DNA of 64,000 bases from Apostichopus japonicus (Eukaryota; Echinodermata; Holothuroidea; Aspidochirotida; Stichopodidae): contig NC_092569.1 of the NCBI RefSeq assembly GCF_037975245.1, forward strand, positions 29,412,168-29,476,167, given 5' to 3'. The position numbers were made by a program, and so were the translations under genes. The notes beneath the pieces are model-generated. The model ran no database searches. It saw only the letters and a list, made by a program, of their open reading frames with translations, and was not told the DNA's origin. This document shows positions 1-12,645 of the stretch, piece by piece. How positions within the stretch are numbered: the stretch's first letter is position 1; each line of letters opens with the position of its first letter.

Positions 1-77
1 AAAATTATTCACAAAACTTCAATTTTTTATCCTTAATGTAAAGATTGAAAGGGAAAATAACTAGTGACAATACTGAC

Positions 78-289
78 CATTAATACAGTCCCCTTGTCAG
101 CGGCGAAACAGCTGCATTGGTTCTGAGGAATGCAATCTTCACCCTGAATCATGTAATCACCAACACAAACACATTTCTCTAGTTCTGTGCGAGAGGTTGA
201 AGAGATGCATGTGTCAGGGTCATCGCACGTCCTCTCACATGTCTCATTGGAAAATGTCTTATTCGTTGGACACCATTCCAATTGAGATT
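78..289 (-). CDS. Gene A exon 5: TIL (trypsin-inhibitor-like) module
   Basis: The exon follows acceptor CTTCTTAG and ends at donor GTCAGT. It shows nine cysteines in TIL spacing (EWCPTNKTF, ETCERTCDD, DTC, KCVCVGDY, DCIPQNQCSC), as found beside VWD domains in IgGFc-binding protein, zonadhesin and VWF. The last residues (KGTVLM) read into a TILa module in B and C. Inhibitor activity is not implied; in such proteins TIL is usually structural. Confidence 0.82.
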
Positions 290-3200
290 CTAAGAAGGAA
301 GATTGTAAATCATGCAGTAGAGGATCCACTAGTGAAGTGATCGTTGTACTAAACTAATGTGTTAAATTACAGTTCTTGAAGCTATTGCCCTTTACCCGAG
401 ACTGCGTTGAGGAAAAGTATCGAAAGTTCAAACTGCACTGATTGCTATGTTCTGGTATGACTTGGTAGATCACGCACTTCTATATTTAACAATATGGATG
501 CCACAGAGTAGACATGTAGTTTGGGATCACTTTGACAGAAAACAAATGTGAATAGGAAAATCCGGGTGGATAGCTTTTGTATCACAAAGACGATTTCTGA
601 TGTCGTCAAGCATAATGACTCCCGAAACACAAAACACAATTCAGCACCCCCACCCAGCCCAACAACGGTGAGTAACTAATATTTTATGATAGGGAAGTAT
701 ATTTGCATATTGGTTAGTTGATTGTTATTATCTATATTACTGAGTCACACCATGGCTAATTTTAAAATTGACTCACCTGCTGTTCCTCCGTGAGTTCCTA
801 CGCTTGAGAGTTGATATTGTCCCCATTCATCTGAGATACGAAATTGGTCATATGTTACGTAATAAGACTGTCCCGCAGCATTCTCAAACTCCAATCTCAG
901 TTGGTATACTTTTTGGTTCGTTAGAAAAGCTAATTTCTCATTTCCAATCCAAAACTCACTGCCAAGAAAACCAAAGCCGTTTTTGAAGTCTTGCCAATTC
1001 CTATTAAAATTTACAGAATCCAGTCGTCGCCGCTGTAACACCTGCAGTAGATATCGTATCGGAGTAGAAAGTTACTATCTCGAATTTGTATCGGTATAAT
1101 CAACAGCAAAAATGTTTTTATGAATATGATCGCTTATTAAAACAAGTACTATGTATAAATTTATAGCTTTATTTTATTTTGTGACAACTTTCATTGTACC
1201 ATTTGCATCTCTTTAAATTGACTGTAACGTCATACCCCTTAGTTCTGTAACCTAAGAATCCAACAAAAGTGCACGCGTAAGTTTCTGATCGGTGTATTAT
1301 ATGAATGTACTGAAAATGCCAAATCAACTATTGCTGTTCCATACATGTTTCTGTTACGCTTACCTAAAGTCAACATTATTTAACGTGTTTAGAACAATAA
1401 TATGATTGATCATAAACTACAAAACAGATAATGCGATAACATTCCATGTAATGTGAAATAAAACACAGTAAGGCTTACCGTCCATCCACCGTTATTGGAT
1501 TCATTATCACAGTAAGCTTCAAACGGTTCTGGGTATCCATCTGGTTTGATGAGGTACACGCCAGATGTATTTTGGGTAGAGGAGCAGGTATTCAATACTT
1601 CCTTGCAATCTCTTGGGTATTCAGGTTGTTGAAAAACAAAGTATGACGAATCTGTGTGAAGAACGAAGATCATTTGATATCATGAAATTACAAAAAAATT
1701 AATAAATCGCGTTCCACGTTATTCGTAGAGTGTGAATATTTCAGTATAAGCATATCGATATCTAACAAGCAAAACCTGTTTATTCGGCTTTTTTGTTAAA
1801 AAAGTCTCATGATGATAACAAAGTTGAAAAATAAAATACACAAAGGCAATCATGAGTGATATGAAAACTTAAAAAGAAGAAAGTTTAAAGAATAGCAAAC
1901 ATGAAGAACACAGTTAAATTCCAAGCGATGACAATGGACACTTGAAATAAAAAAGTGTATTGAATTAAATAAGCAACACAAATGTGACCGGCAGCCATTT
2001 GTCAGTACTAATAGTTAAGGGTAACCGATTCTCAAAATAAGACTTTCATTAATTTGACCTACCTGATGATTGTTTCCCGACGCTTGCGACGACCTGTATT
2101 TTAAATAAAATAAATGTTACTCGAATTAAAAGGACAATTATCTACCTGTATCTATTGACATTAGTGAAATTGGATTTATAAATTATATCAAATGAGTTAC
2201 AGAATGTCGCAAACTTGGTCTGCTGGGGCAATATACTTCCGCTCGATCCTTATGTTCATATTAGAACTTCAATTCAAGCTTACTTCCATAAGTCACGGAA
2301 TAGGTCTAATCTAATGGACTTAAGCTTTACTGCAGTTCAGCCCCTTCATTTCCTCTTCCTTACATTTAAATAGATAAAACATGAGTGACTTTTAATCAGC
2401 TAAAGTTAAGATACAAACTTTGACCTGCAAACCTTTACAAGGAAGACTGAATCACTTTGATGCATGATTGGCAACTAACTACCAGAACAAAGACCAGACA
2501 AAACGTAAACAATTTCCTTTTCTTTGTTCGAGTCATACGTGTTGGACATATATCTCCTCACAGTATAGGATGTATGTGTTACGTTTGTTATGGAGAAGAT
2601 GTTCGAAGTATCACAGGTGACAGTATGTAACTATAATCGAATCTTCTTTGGATTTATTCCGATTGTGTGAGAGTTTTCAAAGAATATGAACGGAAATGAT
2701 CAGCTGTTGCAATTTTACACTTAAGGTAAGATATTACAAACATTTAGAATGTTTAACATTTTAAGATAGATCAGTGTAATACGGCGCTCTGCTGTATACT
2801 TTGTTTTCAATCAGCTTCATATATAATATATTAGTTTAGCAAAATATCAAATATAAAATACATTGTTAGTATCGTACGTGGTCTTAGCTATTAAGTAGCA
2901 ACGGTCTGCTATAGAAATGAAAATGATGGTGAATTGACATTTATGCGTCAATTTCTGTTTCTTTTAATGAATATTCATGTAGGGTGGATTTCAAAGAACA
3001 TTAAAACAAAGATGAAACTTTCTTTAAAGTGAAAATTCGGCAAATGGAAATGAATTTTGTACTCGGTTTTGTGATTTCAGTTAAACGGATTGTTTATAAA
3101 GCTATAATCAGTAAAGTTGCTTGGTAATTATTTACTGACAATTGAGTATATTGCTTGACGCTAAAAAAGTCAATTGAAAAATAAAACGATCTTTCCCCAA

Positions 3201-6200
3201 ACTAATCTACGAAGACAATCATGAATAATGTTACCAGTAAGGAACAGTTATTTCATTGAGCTAGTATTATTATTTAGCTGACAGCGGGTCACCTTTTCAC
3301 CAAAAAAAATCATAAAAGTGAATCTACGAAGCTGTCATCTGAGAACAATTCTTCGAAAATAATAAATTGGGCAACCAGCACATTTGAGTACACTTTAAAA
3401 AAACTTAATTCATTCAACGTACAATATGCAAACGAGGTTACACAAGTACTAGGTATTACTTGAATACGAAAATAACGTACATATGGTTGGAAACATATTC
3501 CATACTGTGTATTTAATACTATATTTGTTAGCAAAGTGCAAAACATTTTTCTCGGTATATATTTGAGAGTGAATTAAATAGATTGGTCATTATACTATAC
3601 TGGAAAAAATATAGCTGGAGACCCTGCCTCCAACAGGTTGATTTAATGAACAAAACTCATTCCTTGGCAAAATATTGTATCTTAAAAATGTGCTGCTTTT
3701 GCGATGGGAAAATAAAACTATTGTTATTACGGAGAATTTGAAAGATTTCCTCATTTGTTCCAAATGATCTCGATTTATACATTGCTTTTACAGTCGTCTG
3801 CGACAAGCCAAATTTGCTGGTAACTTCAGACAACATTTAATTTTTCTCTGGCTTATATGTTAACAGTAAACTTAACATATTTGTGGGATAACCTTGCTAA
3901 AGATATGACGCTTTGGTAAAAAAAAAAAGATAATAATATAATAATTTTCTCTACTTGATTAAGTTTGAGAAACAAAATTAATAGTTTGGCTAAACTTTGT
4001 TTCATGACAATGTTTTCGTTTTTCACTATGAAAAGAAAATAGAAGAAGTCGAAACATTTCCTCCTTAGTTCCGAATAATCTCGAACGACTAATAGCATTC
4101 AGAGTTGTCTAGGACAAGCCAAATTTGCTGGTAACTTGACACACATTAACAAATAATTTTTGTTTTAACAGTAATCGTGTGATAATCTGATCAAGGAAAT
4201 AACGTTCTAGTATTTAAACTATAATAATGAAAATTTCTCGAAGCAGATGAGAGGAAATATCTGTTTGGTTCTTTTACAATTTGTCAGACGTAATCTCAAT
4301 GTTGAGGCATAATAAGTCTTACCCACAACATCTTCAGTTTGTGTTAAAACTCTTGATGACGCTATTTGTTTTGTTTTTTTAAATGGATTTCAAATCTGTT
4401 TCTAATGGCATAGTACTGCGTGGCAGTGATTATAAATTTAAATATGGTATGGCATTTACATTTCTAGCGTAGTGTAACAGCAGAATGCATTATGTTTATT
4501 TTATTTTGACGAAATACTTTTGCATTAGGTAACTTTTGCTAAAAGAGTATTTGAACAAGTAGATTTCAAAATCAAACAAAAAAGATTTATAATTAAAAGG
4601 CTGGGACAATTGAACATATAACATATGTTTGAGTATAAATATATGAACATTATACGTATTTGTTAAAAGAAACTGACCCAAAAAATATGCCTTTACATCC
4701 CACCATCATTTATATAAACGATGTGAGTTTGAATTCGAAATTGATTATCTGTCTGTACGATCGGTTTCTGTCGGATTGACATGATCTATTTTAAGGTGTA
4801 AGAGCCATACCATTTAACTTGGCTGAGATATAGTAATAGTGTTCAAAATATCAAAAATGTTCTTTTACTCAAAATAATTAACATTATATAAAACATTCTC
4901 CTTGTGTAATTTTATAAGAAATATTCTCTTCGAGTGAAACGAAAAAGAAAAATAGGGACAATTATCAAAACTGTCAACAACTGTGAAATATTTTTTTGGC
5001 CGATTTACTTTTGCAAGATATTTTCAAATAAGATTGAGTACTTGATTAATTTTGAGAAACAAAATTAATAGTTTGGCTAAACTTTGTTTCTTGACAATGT
5101 TTTCGTTTCTTCTATGAAAAGAAAATAGAAGAAGTCGATGCATTTCCTCCTTAGTTCCGAATAATCTCGAACGACTTCAAAGTTGTCTAGGACAAGCCAA
5201 ATTTGCTGGTAACTTGACACACATTAACAAATAATTTTAGTTTTGACAGTAATCGTGTGATAACCTGACCAAGGAAATAACGTTCTAGTATTTAAACTAT
5301 AATAATGAAGATTTCTCGAAGCAGATGAGAGGAAATATCTGTTCTTTTTCAATTTGTCAGACGTAATCTCAATGTTGAGGCATAACAAGTCTTACCCACA
5401 ACATCTCCAGTTTGTGTTAAAACTCTTGATACGTTATTATTTTTTTTAAATGGATTTTAAATCTGTTTCTAATGGCATAGTTCTGCGTGGCAGCGATTAT
5501 AAATTTAAATATGGTGTGGCATTTACATTTCTAGCGTAGTGTAACAGCAGAATGCAACAAAAAGATTTTTAATTAAATGGCTTGGACAATTGAACATATA
5601 ACATATATAAAATGAAACAAAAAAGATTTTTAATTAAAAGGCTGGGACAATTGAACATATAACATATGTTTGAATATAAATAAATGAACATTATACGTAT
5701 TTGTTAAAAGAAACTGACCCAAAAAATATGATGAAATGAGGTTATGAAAACAGGAAAAATAGAAGAAATAATAAATTTAGTTTTTCCTTCTCATCCAGTG
5801 GGAAATAAAACACCGACAATCGTTTCCTAAAATTTCATAATTTTTCTGTTATTTGTAACCTGTGCTTTGTGAAAAATGTACAAACAAAAACGTGGCAAAA
5901 CTATGTATATATATGTATATGTTATTGGGAAGTCGCAGTGAAGGAAATGGTGAAATGACGTTCAATTTGGAAGGGTTCGCGTGACGTTAAGAATTGATAT
6001 AGAAATACGCTTTGAAGTTGGTTTGTTTAGGTGTTCTGTTAAAAAATAAATGTCAGTGTCTGAATAAGGAACACGTCATTTCGTATACTAACTCAATAAA
6101 GCGAGCAAACTGTTTCACATAAGTCAGAGAGAAACAGTGAATTCTTATGATTATCGTTACAGATTGTAGGGTGAATTTTAAAATGTGGATAGTGAACATT

Positions 6201-9015
6201 TCAAAGTTTATATTCACACAAAGCATGATCAATAAATGAATCGTTTGTAATCTAGAACTAAGTAATTTACGCTCGGCTAAGTTATATATTTAGCATGTCC
6301 TTCAAATGATTAAAATTTCACTGAAGCCTTTACATCCCACCATCATTTATATAAACGATGTGAGTTTGAATTCGAAATTGATTATATGTCTGTACAATCG
6401 GTTTATGTCGGATTGACATGATCTATTTAAAGGTGTAAGAGGCATACCATTTAACTTGGCTGAGATATAGTAATAGTGTTCAAAATATCAAAAATGTGCT
6501 TTTACTCAAAATAATTAACATTATATGAAACATTCTCCTTGTGTAATTTAATAAGAAATATTCTCTTCGAGTGAAACGAAAAAGAAAAATAGGGACAATT
6601 ATCAAAACTGTCAACAACTATGAAATATTTCTTTTGGCCGATTTACTTTTGCAAGACATTTTCAAATAAGTGATTTTTCCGAGACTTCTTCAATTAGAGT
6701 AGCTACATGTAAACAAAGTCGACAGTGTAAACACAGTCGACAAAGCCATTCTAAACGTCTTAATATCATATCAAGTGAATACTACTTCCTTATGTACCTT
6801 GGTCAATTGTTTGGATTTTTGGCAGATTTATGTCACATGAACCGTACAGATGTTTTCTCCGAAGCAAAATTAATTCAAAATCTGAGACACACTGTGCGTT
6901 CTGTGTATTGAGAATATCTATATAAATATGAAATCATAAACTTGGCAAGCGTTGTATATTTGTTTTATAATTTGGAAATTGTGTCGGGAGAAGCAGCCGA
7001 AAGGGAACTAAAGGGGACAGAAAGGGAAATAAAATTGCTTTTGTACAGATAAGAGTCACATTACGATGTAACATCAACTAAACAAATATACAGAAAAAAA
7101 AAATACAATACTTTCTACGATGAAATAAAGTTTGCCTTAGCAAGACTGCGTCAATCAATTATTCACAGGCAGTAACAAGTGTACTGTGATATTGCGAAGT
7201 AAACTAAAGTTAACTTTTTGTCCTCTCCTAGTTACAAAAACTAATTCTATAGTTGCTCCAGAATTATGGGTTCAACCAGTCACATTGAAAGTTGTCAAGT
7301 TCTCTACAAGTTGTAGCTACACAATTAAACTTGCCTAAATTAAACTTTTAAATCGCTAGGAATTGTCATAGACAAGTAAAATATTTGTCAAACTAGTCTG
7401 CTATTGAATTCAAAATTTATTAATGCAAAATGGTAAGACGTCCTTTGTTGAATGAAATCTTAGTACATATTTGAGATACACAATTCATGGAAAATAACTG
7501 AGGTATCTATAGTGATTGGAGGTTAAATTAATCAGGAAATGCGCATTTATGCATTGCAAACGTTAACTTACTATTTTAAATCCTGATATTTAATTTTCTT
7601 AAAGGACCCGTTTGTGTGAGAAAGTGATTCAAATATTTCAGGTATCAATAGGATCAGTGATTTAAATTATTGAGTTTCATGAATAAACTATTATATTTAC
7701 TAGGATATGAGCTGTGAAGTCATTGCATTTACAAAATATGATGTAGGTAATATAAGCATTGATAAAAAAATTGAAAAAGCTATTCGAGGCCATATACTGT
7801 TCCAAGCAGTGACGTTTTTAGACTTATTTTAAATTTGTTCACTCTTTTCAAATATAAGAACAAATTTAATATTTCAACTTTATTCTTATTTAAGTTTTGA
7901 AAAATATGGTGATTGAATATAGATTGAGGACTCTAAGTTAGTTTGATTTAAATTGAGACTTTCATGTTTACATTTGTTGGGTTTAATAGTTTCGACCTAA
8001 TTTTTTTAATTTTTAATATTTGGAATAAGAGAGTATTACTTTTCAAATAATTCACGTTTATTTCTAAATTGTTTCCATCCGTTAGCACAAAACAGAAGGG
8101 AAAAGGCGAAAATTTCTGTAGGACGTGCACATTTGGACAAGAACCGTTAATATAACTTATTTCTTGCCGAGGGGATACAAATACATGTGAAATTTTAGTG
8201 TTACGAGAGATTCTTAAGAAAGAATGATAGATTCTAATAACAGCAAGTTAAATGCTTCAAAATTGCCTTTGAAATTAAATTGAAGTTTAAGACACTAACA
8301 TTGTATGTTCCTTATTTTAATGCGTAATATCAAATTATTATAACAAGTAAAATGTACTTTTTTTTATAGAAATTGTTAATCGGTTCTATTTCAGACATAC
8401 CGTGCACATTTCATATATCAGGTAATTACCGTAACACGAATGAAACTTTGCCAGTATTTTTTGAAGACATGGACATTTGAAAAGAAAGTGTTAAATTACA
8501 TTAACTCTCGCCGATGGGCTAACCATCCATGTGGAATTCGGGGGTTACTAGAGATTCTTAAGAAAGAAAGATAGACTATAATTACATTTGAATTTAAAAT
8601 GCAGCTTAAATGCAGTGTATTAACCTTATTTTAATAACTAATAACAAAGTTTGTAACGAGTAACATGTATTCGTTTTTATAGAGGTTGTTATTTAATTCT
8701 ATATCAGAGAATTCATGTATACAGTTTGTGGAAGATCCACAACAGGTGCTTTGTCTAAAACAGTGAGGTAGTTGCAGCAGTATTTGATACGACCACAAGT
8801 TGAAAGCGTTTCCCTTTACGAAGGACATAATAAATTAGTCGTACATGAAAGCAACTTGATAGCTGTACACGTCAAAATTTAGAGACAAAAATAGTTGAAA
8901 TATATGAGATGAAAAGCAAAGTTTTAAGACTTACCATTTCTGATCCAAGTGAATTCCATAACGTCAACACTGTCAAGAAACTTTGACAAACTTGTCTCCC
9001 AAGAAATTTCGCCAT
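78..9015 (-). CDS. Fibrinogen-related secreted protein, gene A (5' part; exons 1-5)
   Basis: Coding exons in transcript order: 9015-8935, 2093-2063, 1651-1479, 1041-777, 289-78. Every junction has AG/GT borders, and the phases run 0, 1, 0, 1, 0, so the chain reads without a stop. The product begins with a signal peptide, then the front half of a fibrinogen C-terminal domain (NGGWT-VLQRRR core), then a Cys-rich TIL module. In genes B and C the next exons code for a TILa/EGF module and a full FBG domain; here they would lie left of position 1. Such proteins are secreted and are often lectins of innate immunity; that role is inferred from the family. Exons resemble gene C more than gene B. Intron 1 is 6.8 kb and carries an internal duplication. 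Confidence 0.82.
290..776 (-). other. Gene A intron 4
   Basis: This non-coding stretch lies between the FBG middle exon and the TIL exon. I looked for an FBG terminal exon that would complete the first domain and found none. The same intron in B (44130-44602) and C (59879-60365) also lacks one. Confidence 0.7.
777..1041 (-). CDS. Gene A exon 4: first FBG domain, middle segment
   Basis: It begins VLQRRRLDSVNF and continues through NWQDFKNGFGFLGSEFWIG, LTNQKVYQLRLEFENAAG and ISDEWGQYQL, as in standard FBG domains. It ends GGTA plus one base at donor GTGAGT. The Ca-binding and ligand-binding part that should follow is absent; the next exon is TIL. In gene B the codon matching CAC near the end of this exon is a stop. 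Confidence 0.87.
1479..1651 (-). CDS. Gene A exon 3: first FBG domain, N-terminal segment
   Basis: The exon carries PRDCKEVL, SGVYLIKPDG and AYCDNESNNGGWT, the usual opening of a fibrinogen C-terminal domain. It ends after the WT codons (phase 0, donor GTAAGC). That is the classic FBG intron position and the same one used by the second FBG domain. Confidence 0.87.
2063..2093 (-). CDS. Gene A exon 2: 31-bp micro-exon
   Basis: The exon adds ten residues (VVASVGKQSS) plus one base. It lies between acceptor ATACAG and donor GTAGGT, and all three genes keep the same length and borders. It joins the signal peptide to the FBG front half and supplies the first base of an Asp codon (Gly in B and C). 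Confidence 0.72.
2094..8934 (-). other. Gene A intron 1 with internal duplication
   Basis: This 6.8-kb AT-rich intron aligns along most of its length with gene B intron 1 (45917-51381), and its first part aligns with 61609-64000 of gene C. Block X occurs at 3952-4687 and 5039-5729, and block Y at 4689-5030 and 6325-6671. B has the simple order X, Z, Y, and C shows X followed by Z before the window ends. No further coding exon is supported. Confidence 0.7.
3952..6671. repeat. Imperfect tandem duplication (order X-Y-X-Z-Y) in gene A intron 1
   Basis: The X copies share the run that follows TACTTGATTAA, including GTTTGGCTAAAC. The Y copies share CCTTTACATCCCACCATCAT and the text after it. Unit Z (about 5730-6324) separates the second X from the second Y but is missing from the first unit. 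The simplest reading is a duplicated XZY unit whose first copy lost Z. Confidence 0.8.
8935..9015 (-). CDS. Gene A exon 1: start codon and signal peptide
   Basis: This exon codes for 27 residues, beginning MAKFLGRQVC, with a hydrophobic core (FLTVLTLW) typical of a signal peptide. It ends on a whole codon before donor GTAAGT. The matching exon of gene B has the same length, reading frame and donor. The ATG has G at +4. Upstream, a pyrimidine-rich run ending in TTTAG, 18 bases before the ATG, looks like a 3' splice site, so a non-coding first exon may lie further upstream. Confidence 0.75.
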
Positions 9016-9330
9016 GATTGTAGCAAATCAATTCTAAAGAAGAAAAGTTTAGGAGAATGATCGTCTCTGAAGCGTAAGATGGTAATGATATAGGAGCTTG
9101 GGGTGACCATCAAACGACTGAAATGACAGGAATGCTACGGATGCTCATCCATACCATCGTAGGAAAAATATGAACTTTGTTACTGCGCATGATCTAATCG
9201 GAAAAGTCGATAAGACCATTGTAGGCGTCCGTTAACGAGGCGTGTCAAGTGACAATGGAAAAGAAGTATAACGTTCAAGTTGCTGTTCAACAAGTAGTGG
9301 AAAATTCCTGTAAAGGGTATTTAGTGCGTT
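9016..9330 (-). promoter_or_regulatory. Conserved 5' flank of gene A (candidate promoter/5' leader)
   Basis: This block is closely matched by 51463-51780 upstream of gene B, while sequence further out is rearranged. It would contain the 5' leader and probably the core promoter. I see no convincing TATA box. The pyrimidine-rich run ending in TAG just before the ATG is kept in both copies. Confidence 0.4.
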
Positions 9331-11254
9331 TGTTCAATCCAAGTTTAGAATCGGTTGTTTTCTGTCGCTGTTTTATTGTGTTATATTCTATTTGCTATTC
9401 ACACCTTAGCAGTATAGTCAATATGAAAAGTTTAATTACCCCTTCTCGCAGTTACTTCATTTGACTTTATAAACTAAGTTTGGAACTAAATTGTAATCTA
9501 ACACCAATATACTTTCAGTCACCATATATTTTCCAACCTAGCCTTGCGCTAAACTATGATGAACAGGTCAATTTGGGTTTGGTACAAATGCAATGACATA
9601 TCCCTATCAATCTATATAAAATAAGGTTAGTATCAGGTAATCATTAACGCTCAGGTGCTGTTTTTCTGCTTATCGGTAACTAAGGAGCCGATTCACACAG
9701 AGATTACAGTAACTATTGTAAATTTACAGTTTTGTACCACAGTAACAACTGGATCGCGCTGATAAATCTGATACATCGGTAGCATGTGCTATTAGGATTA
9801 CAGTAAGATATGAGGATATGTGTAATACCACAACATGAATTAAACTGGATTTGTTGGGATGATACATATCCTCAGTTCTTACTGTAATCCTAATAGCACA
9901 TGCTACCGATTTCTATCACGATCCAGTTTTTACTGTGGTACAAAACTTTAAGATTTGTAGTAGTTTCTGTGTTCTCTGTGTGTATCGGGTGAACTATGAG
10001 AAACACTATAGTAGGGGTCAACTTGAGAACAAGTTCAATATACTTCAGGATTTCAAATTCTATATTAATACAACATTGCTCGTGCGCTAATAGGCGTGTT
10101 GCAGAATAGAGGAAGCTAGTAGCCCCATATAGGGTAATATTTATTATTAACTCATACACGATAGTATGAGATCTCATAAACATCAGCCCTTTTTTGTTTA
10201 CGTCTTTCCTGTTGAGCTTGATGATTAATAATTGTAATATTTTTGTTAGAATAATTCCAAAGATTGATTCCAGGATGATTCCATGGTATGAAAATTGATT
10301 ACGATGTTTCCTATTCTTCATTATTTAGGGAAAGTTGATGCTGTCCAGTTTAGGATTTAACACATGAATAGTGTCCAGTTAGTGTTCATATTGGACAATA
10401 CTGTCCAATAGCGTCTATAGTGTCGATCCGAGTTGTCCATTTTCAGCTCCTAACAGTTGCGCTAACCAGTTTTTCATTCTACATTGTCTACGTATGTCAG
10501 GTCTTATAAGAATGAATTTACCTAAACTATTTCGTGTTGAGGTATAAATAAAAATGATCCACCCTGTTTCTTTATTTCAAGTCTTCCGGACACACAAGGT
10601 AAAGTCCTGTCTTTTCCGTTTCCTCTATATTACATTCCATTTGTTAAACTGGAAATAGTGAATTCTTAACCAATTCATGTAACATGTGATCTTGGATCAC
10701 AAAAATCACATTAAAGCAGGGTTCTTGATGGAGTGCTGTGGTACAGTGAAAGGCAGGTTTTGTCTACATTATTCGAAATAATACCAAATAATACCAATGA
10801 CAGCAATCCGACAATATAAACTATACTAAACGTTACGAGTTTCATTTTGAAAGAAAATTTGAGAGGTTTTCATATATATCGCAAATAAAATAAACATGCA
10901 AAACAGCATTTCACCGAAGCATATATCCATACCATGTACATGTAATGAGAAAGGGAAATTTGAACTCTGGGCACTATGCAGATGCCTATTTGTCAAACTT
11001 ATTGATTTTGAAATAATAAAAAATGCAAAGATTATTTTTGCCATTTCAAAATAATACAATAATTAAACAAGTTACTCTGTGTGTTGTAGCCTTCCATCCT
11101 AGTAGTTACTAACCGGCTTTAGCAGCTAAATTTGTCTCAGTTAATTCATTATACCTCGATTGATTTCTCTAACACTCCGTTTTAACTAGTTAAAAAAACT
11201 ATATATTTAATGACTCTACATACGTTTATTTAAATAGTCTGAAATAGTCATGAT
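9331..11254. other. Intergenic block P1 upstream of gene A
   Basis: No gene is supported. Parts recur at 14512-15183 and continue at 19681 onward, for example the run around TTTAGTGCGTTTGTT near 9320, GGTCTTATAAGAATG near 10500, and a stretch rich in GATTCCA near 10260. The matching single-copy block between B and C starts at 51720. A foldback MITE interrupts P1 at 9688-9989. Confidence 0.6.
9688..9989. mobile_element. Foldback MITE, about 300 bp, long inverted arms
   Basis: The two halves are inverted copies with few mismatches. ATCGGTAGCATGTGCTATTA at about 9775 is mirrored before 9910, and TTTTGTACCACAGTAA at about 9730 is mirrored near 9945. The outer ends read CCGATTCACACAGAG and, inverted, CCGATACACACAGAG. 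The homologous B-C block lacks it, which fits an insertion. No coding capacity. Confidence 0.72.
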
Positions 11255-12645
11255 GATTACATTTCTTTCAAAAAAGCGAGAAATCAATTCATCAATGCAT
11301 GTGAGGGTGTGAAGAAGGAGTATTACACCCGTAAAATACAGGATTGTGGTGGTGACCAAAGAAAACTATTTTAACGCATCAACAAATTAATTGCTAAAAA
11401 TGATTCCAGTCTGTTTCCTCCAAGCATTGACAACAAGAGTCTGGCTGATAGTTTCGGCGATTATTTCCAGCAAAAAGTTGACCGAATTACTTCAGATATT
11501 CGCGACACTTGTACAAAGGAAATTTTGTTGCCGCCTGGTTTAGTCAGAGTTGACTCACGTGAAGTCATCCCAGATTCACACTTTACCAAGTTATCATCTG
11601 AGGAGGTTCTTAAGCTGATCAATAAGTCTACAAATAAACATTGCATACTTGATCCTGTTCCATCTAAAATTGTTAAAGATTGTATTGATATTTTACTACC
11701 TGTGATAACAAAAATCATCAATTTGTCTATGGAGAATGGAGTTTTTCCCGAGTGTTGGAGGTGTGCTGTTGTCATTCCCATTTTAGAGAAACAAGGACTT
11801 TCACTTGAATTTAGGAATTATCGACCCGTGGGTAATTTGGCTTACCTGTTCAAACTGGTGGAAAGCGCTGTTATGGATCAATTTGAGTGTCATTTATTAA
11901 AAAAATAACCTCCTGCCAGTAAACATTTCTGCCTATCGGAAGCATCACAGTACTGAGACCACTTTGCTTAGGGTACATTCTGATATTATGAAAAACATGG
12001 ACACTGGAATGGTAACTCTTCACATTATGCTTGATTTGTCAGCAGCCTTTGATACCGTTCATTATGATACTCTTTTCAATTCCCTGGGTAATCGTATAAA
12101 TACCAAAGGCCTGGTGTTTCAGTTGTTTCAAAGTTATTTATGTAATAGGCGTGGAAAATTGTGTGGCTGAAGCACGTCGCTGGTTTTTAAAGAATAATCT
12201 TAAACTAAGTGATACAAAAACTGATTTGATTGTCAAAGGTTCAAATCAACAATTGGCTAAACTTCCTGATTTTTCTTATCAAGTGGGGGCGGCAACAATT
12301 CATACAGTTGATAAGGTTCGTAATTTGGGTATTATTTTTAATAAAAATCTTTCACTTGACTTACATGTTGCAAATGTGTGTAGAAAAGCAAATTTAAGTA
12401 TTCATAAGCTTTGGCATATTCGTAGTTACTTGGATGATACCTCATGTAAATCACTTGTTCATGCATTTGTTACGTCACACATAGATGACTGCAATTCATT
12501 ATACTGTAACTTACCTTCACATCTCATAGATAAACTTCAGAAAATCAAAAATGCTGCTGCCAAACTTGTAACGGGTACTTCCAAATATGATGATATCAAA
12601 CCCGTCCTACATAGCTTGCATTGGCTTCCAGTTAGAGAACAAACA

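Noticed and set aside
290-776. Possible missing terminal exon for the first FBG domain
   Set aside because: No Ca-site or EMKIRP-like code in any frame of this intron in the three copies; the domain really is split off before that part.
768-986. Plus-strand frame across the FBG middle exon, repeated at 44594-44812 and 60357-60575
   Set aside because: Its conservation follows from the minus-strand exon it overlaps.
9890-10321. 143-codon minus-strand frame
   Set aside because: Its start lies in block P1, it runs through the arm of the foldback MITE, and the equivalent P2 and B-C sequences are not open.
11461-11781. Minus-strand frame opposite the CR1 reverse transcriptase
   Set aside because: Antisense shadow of the CR1 coding strand.
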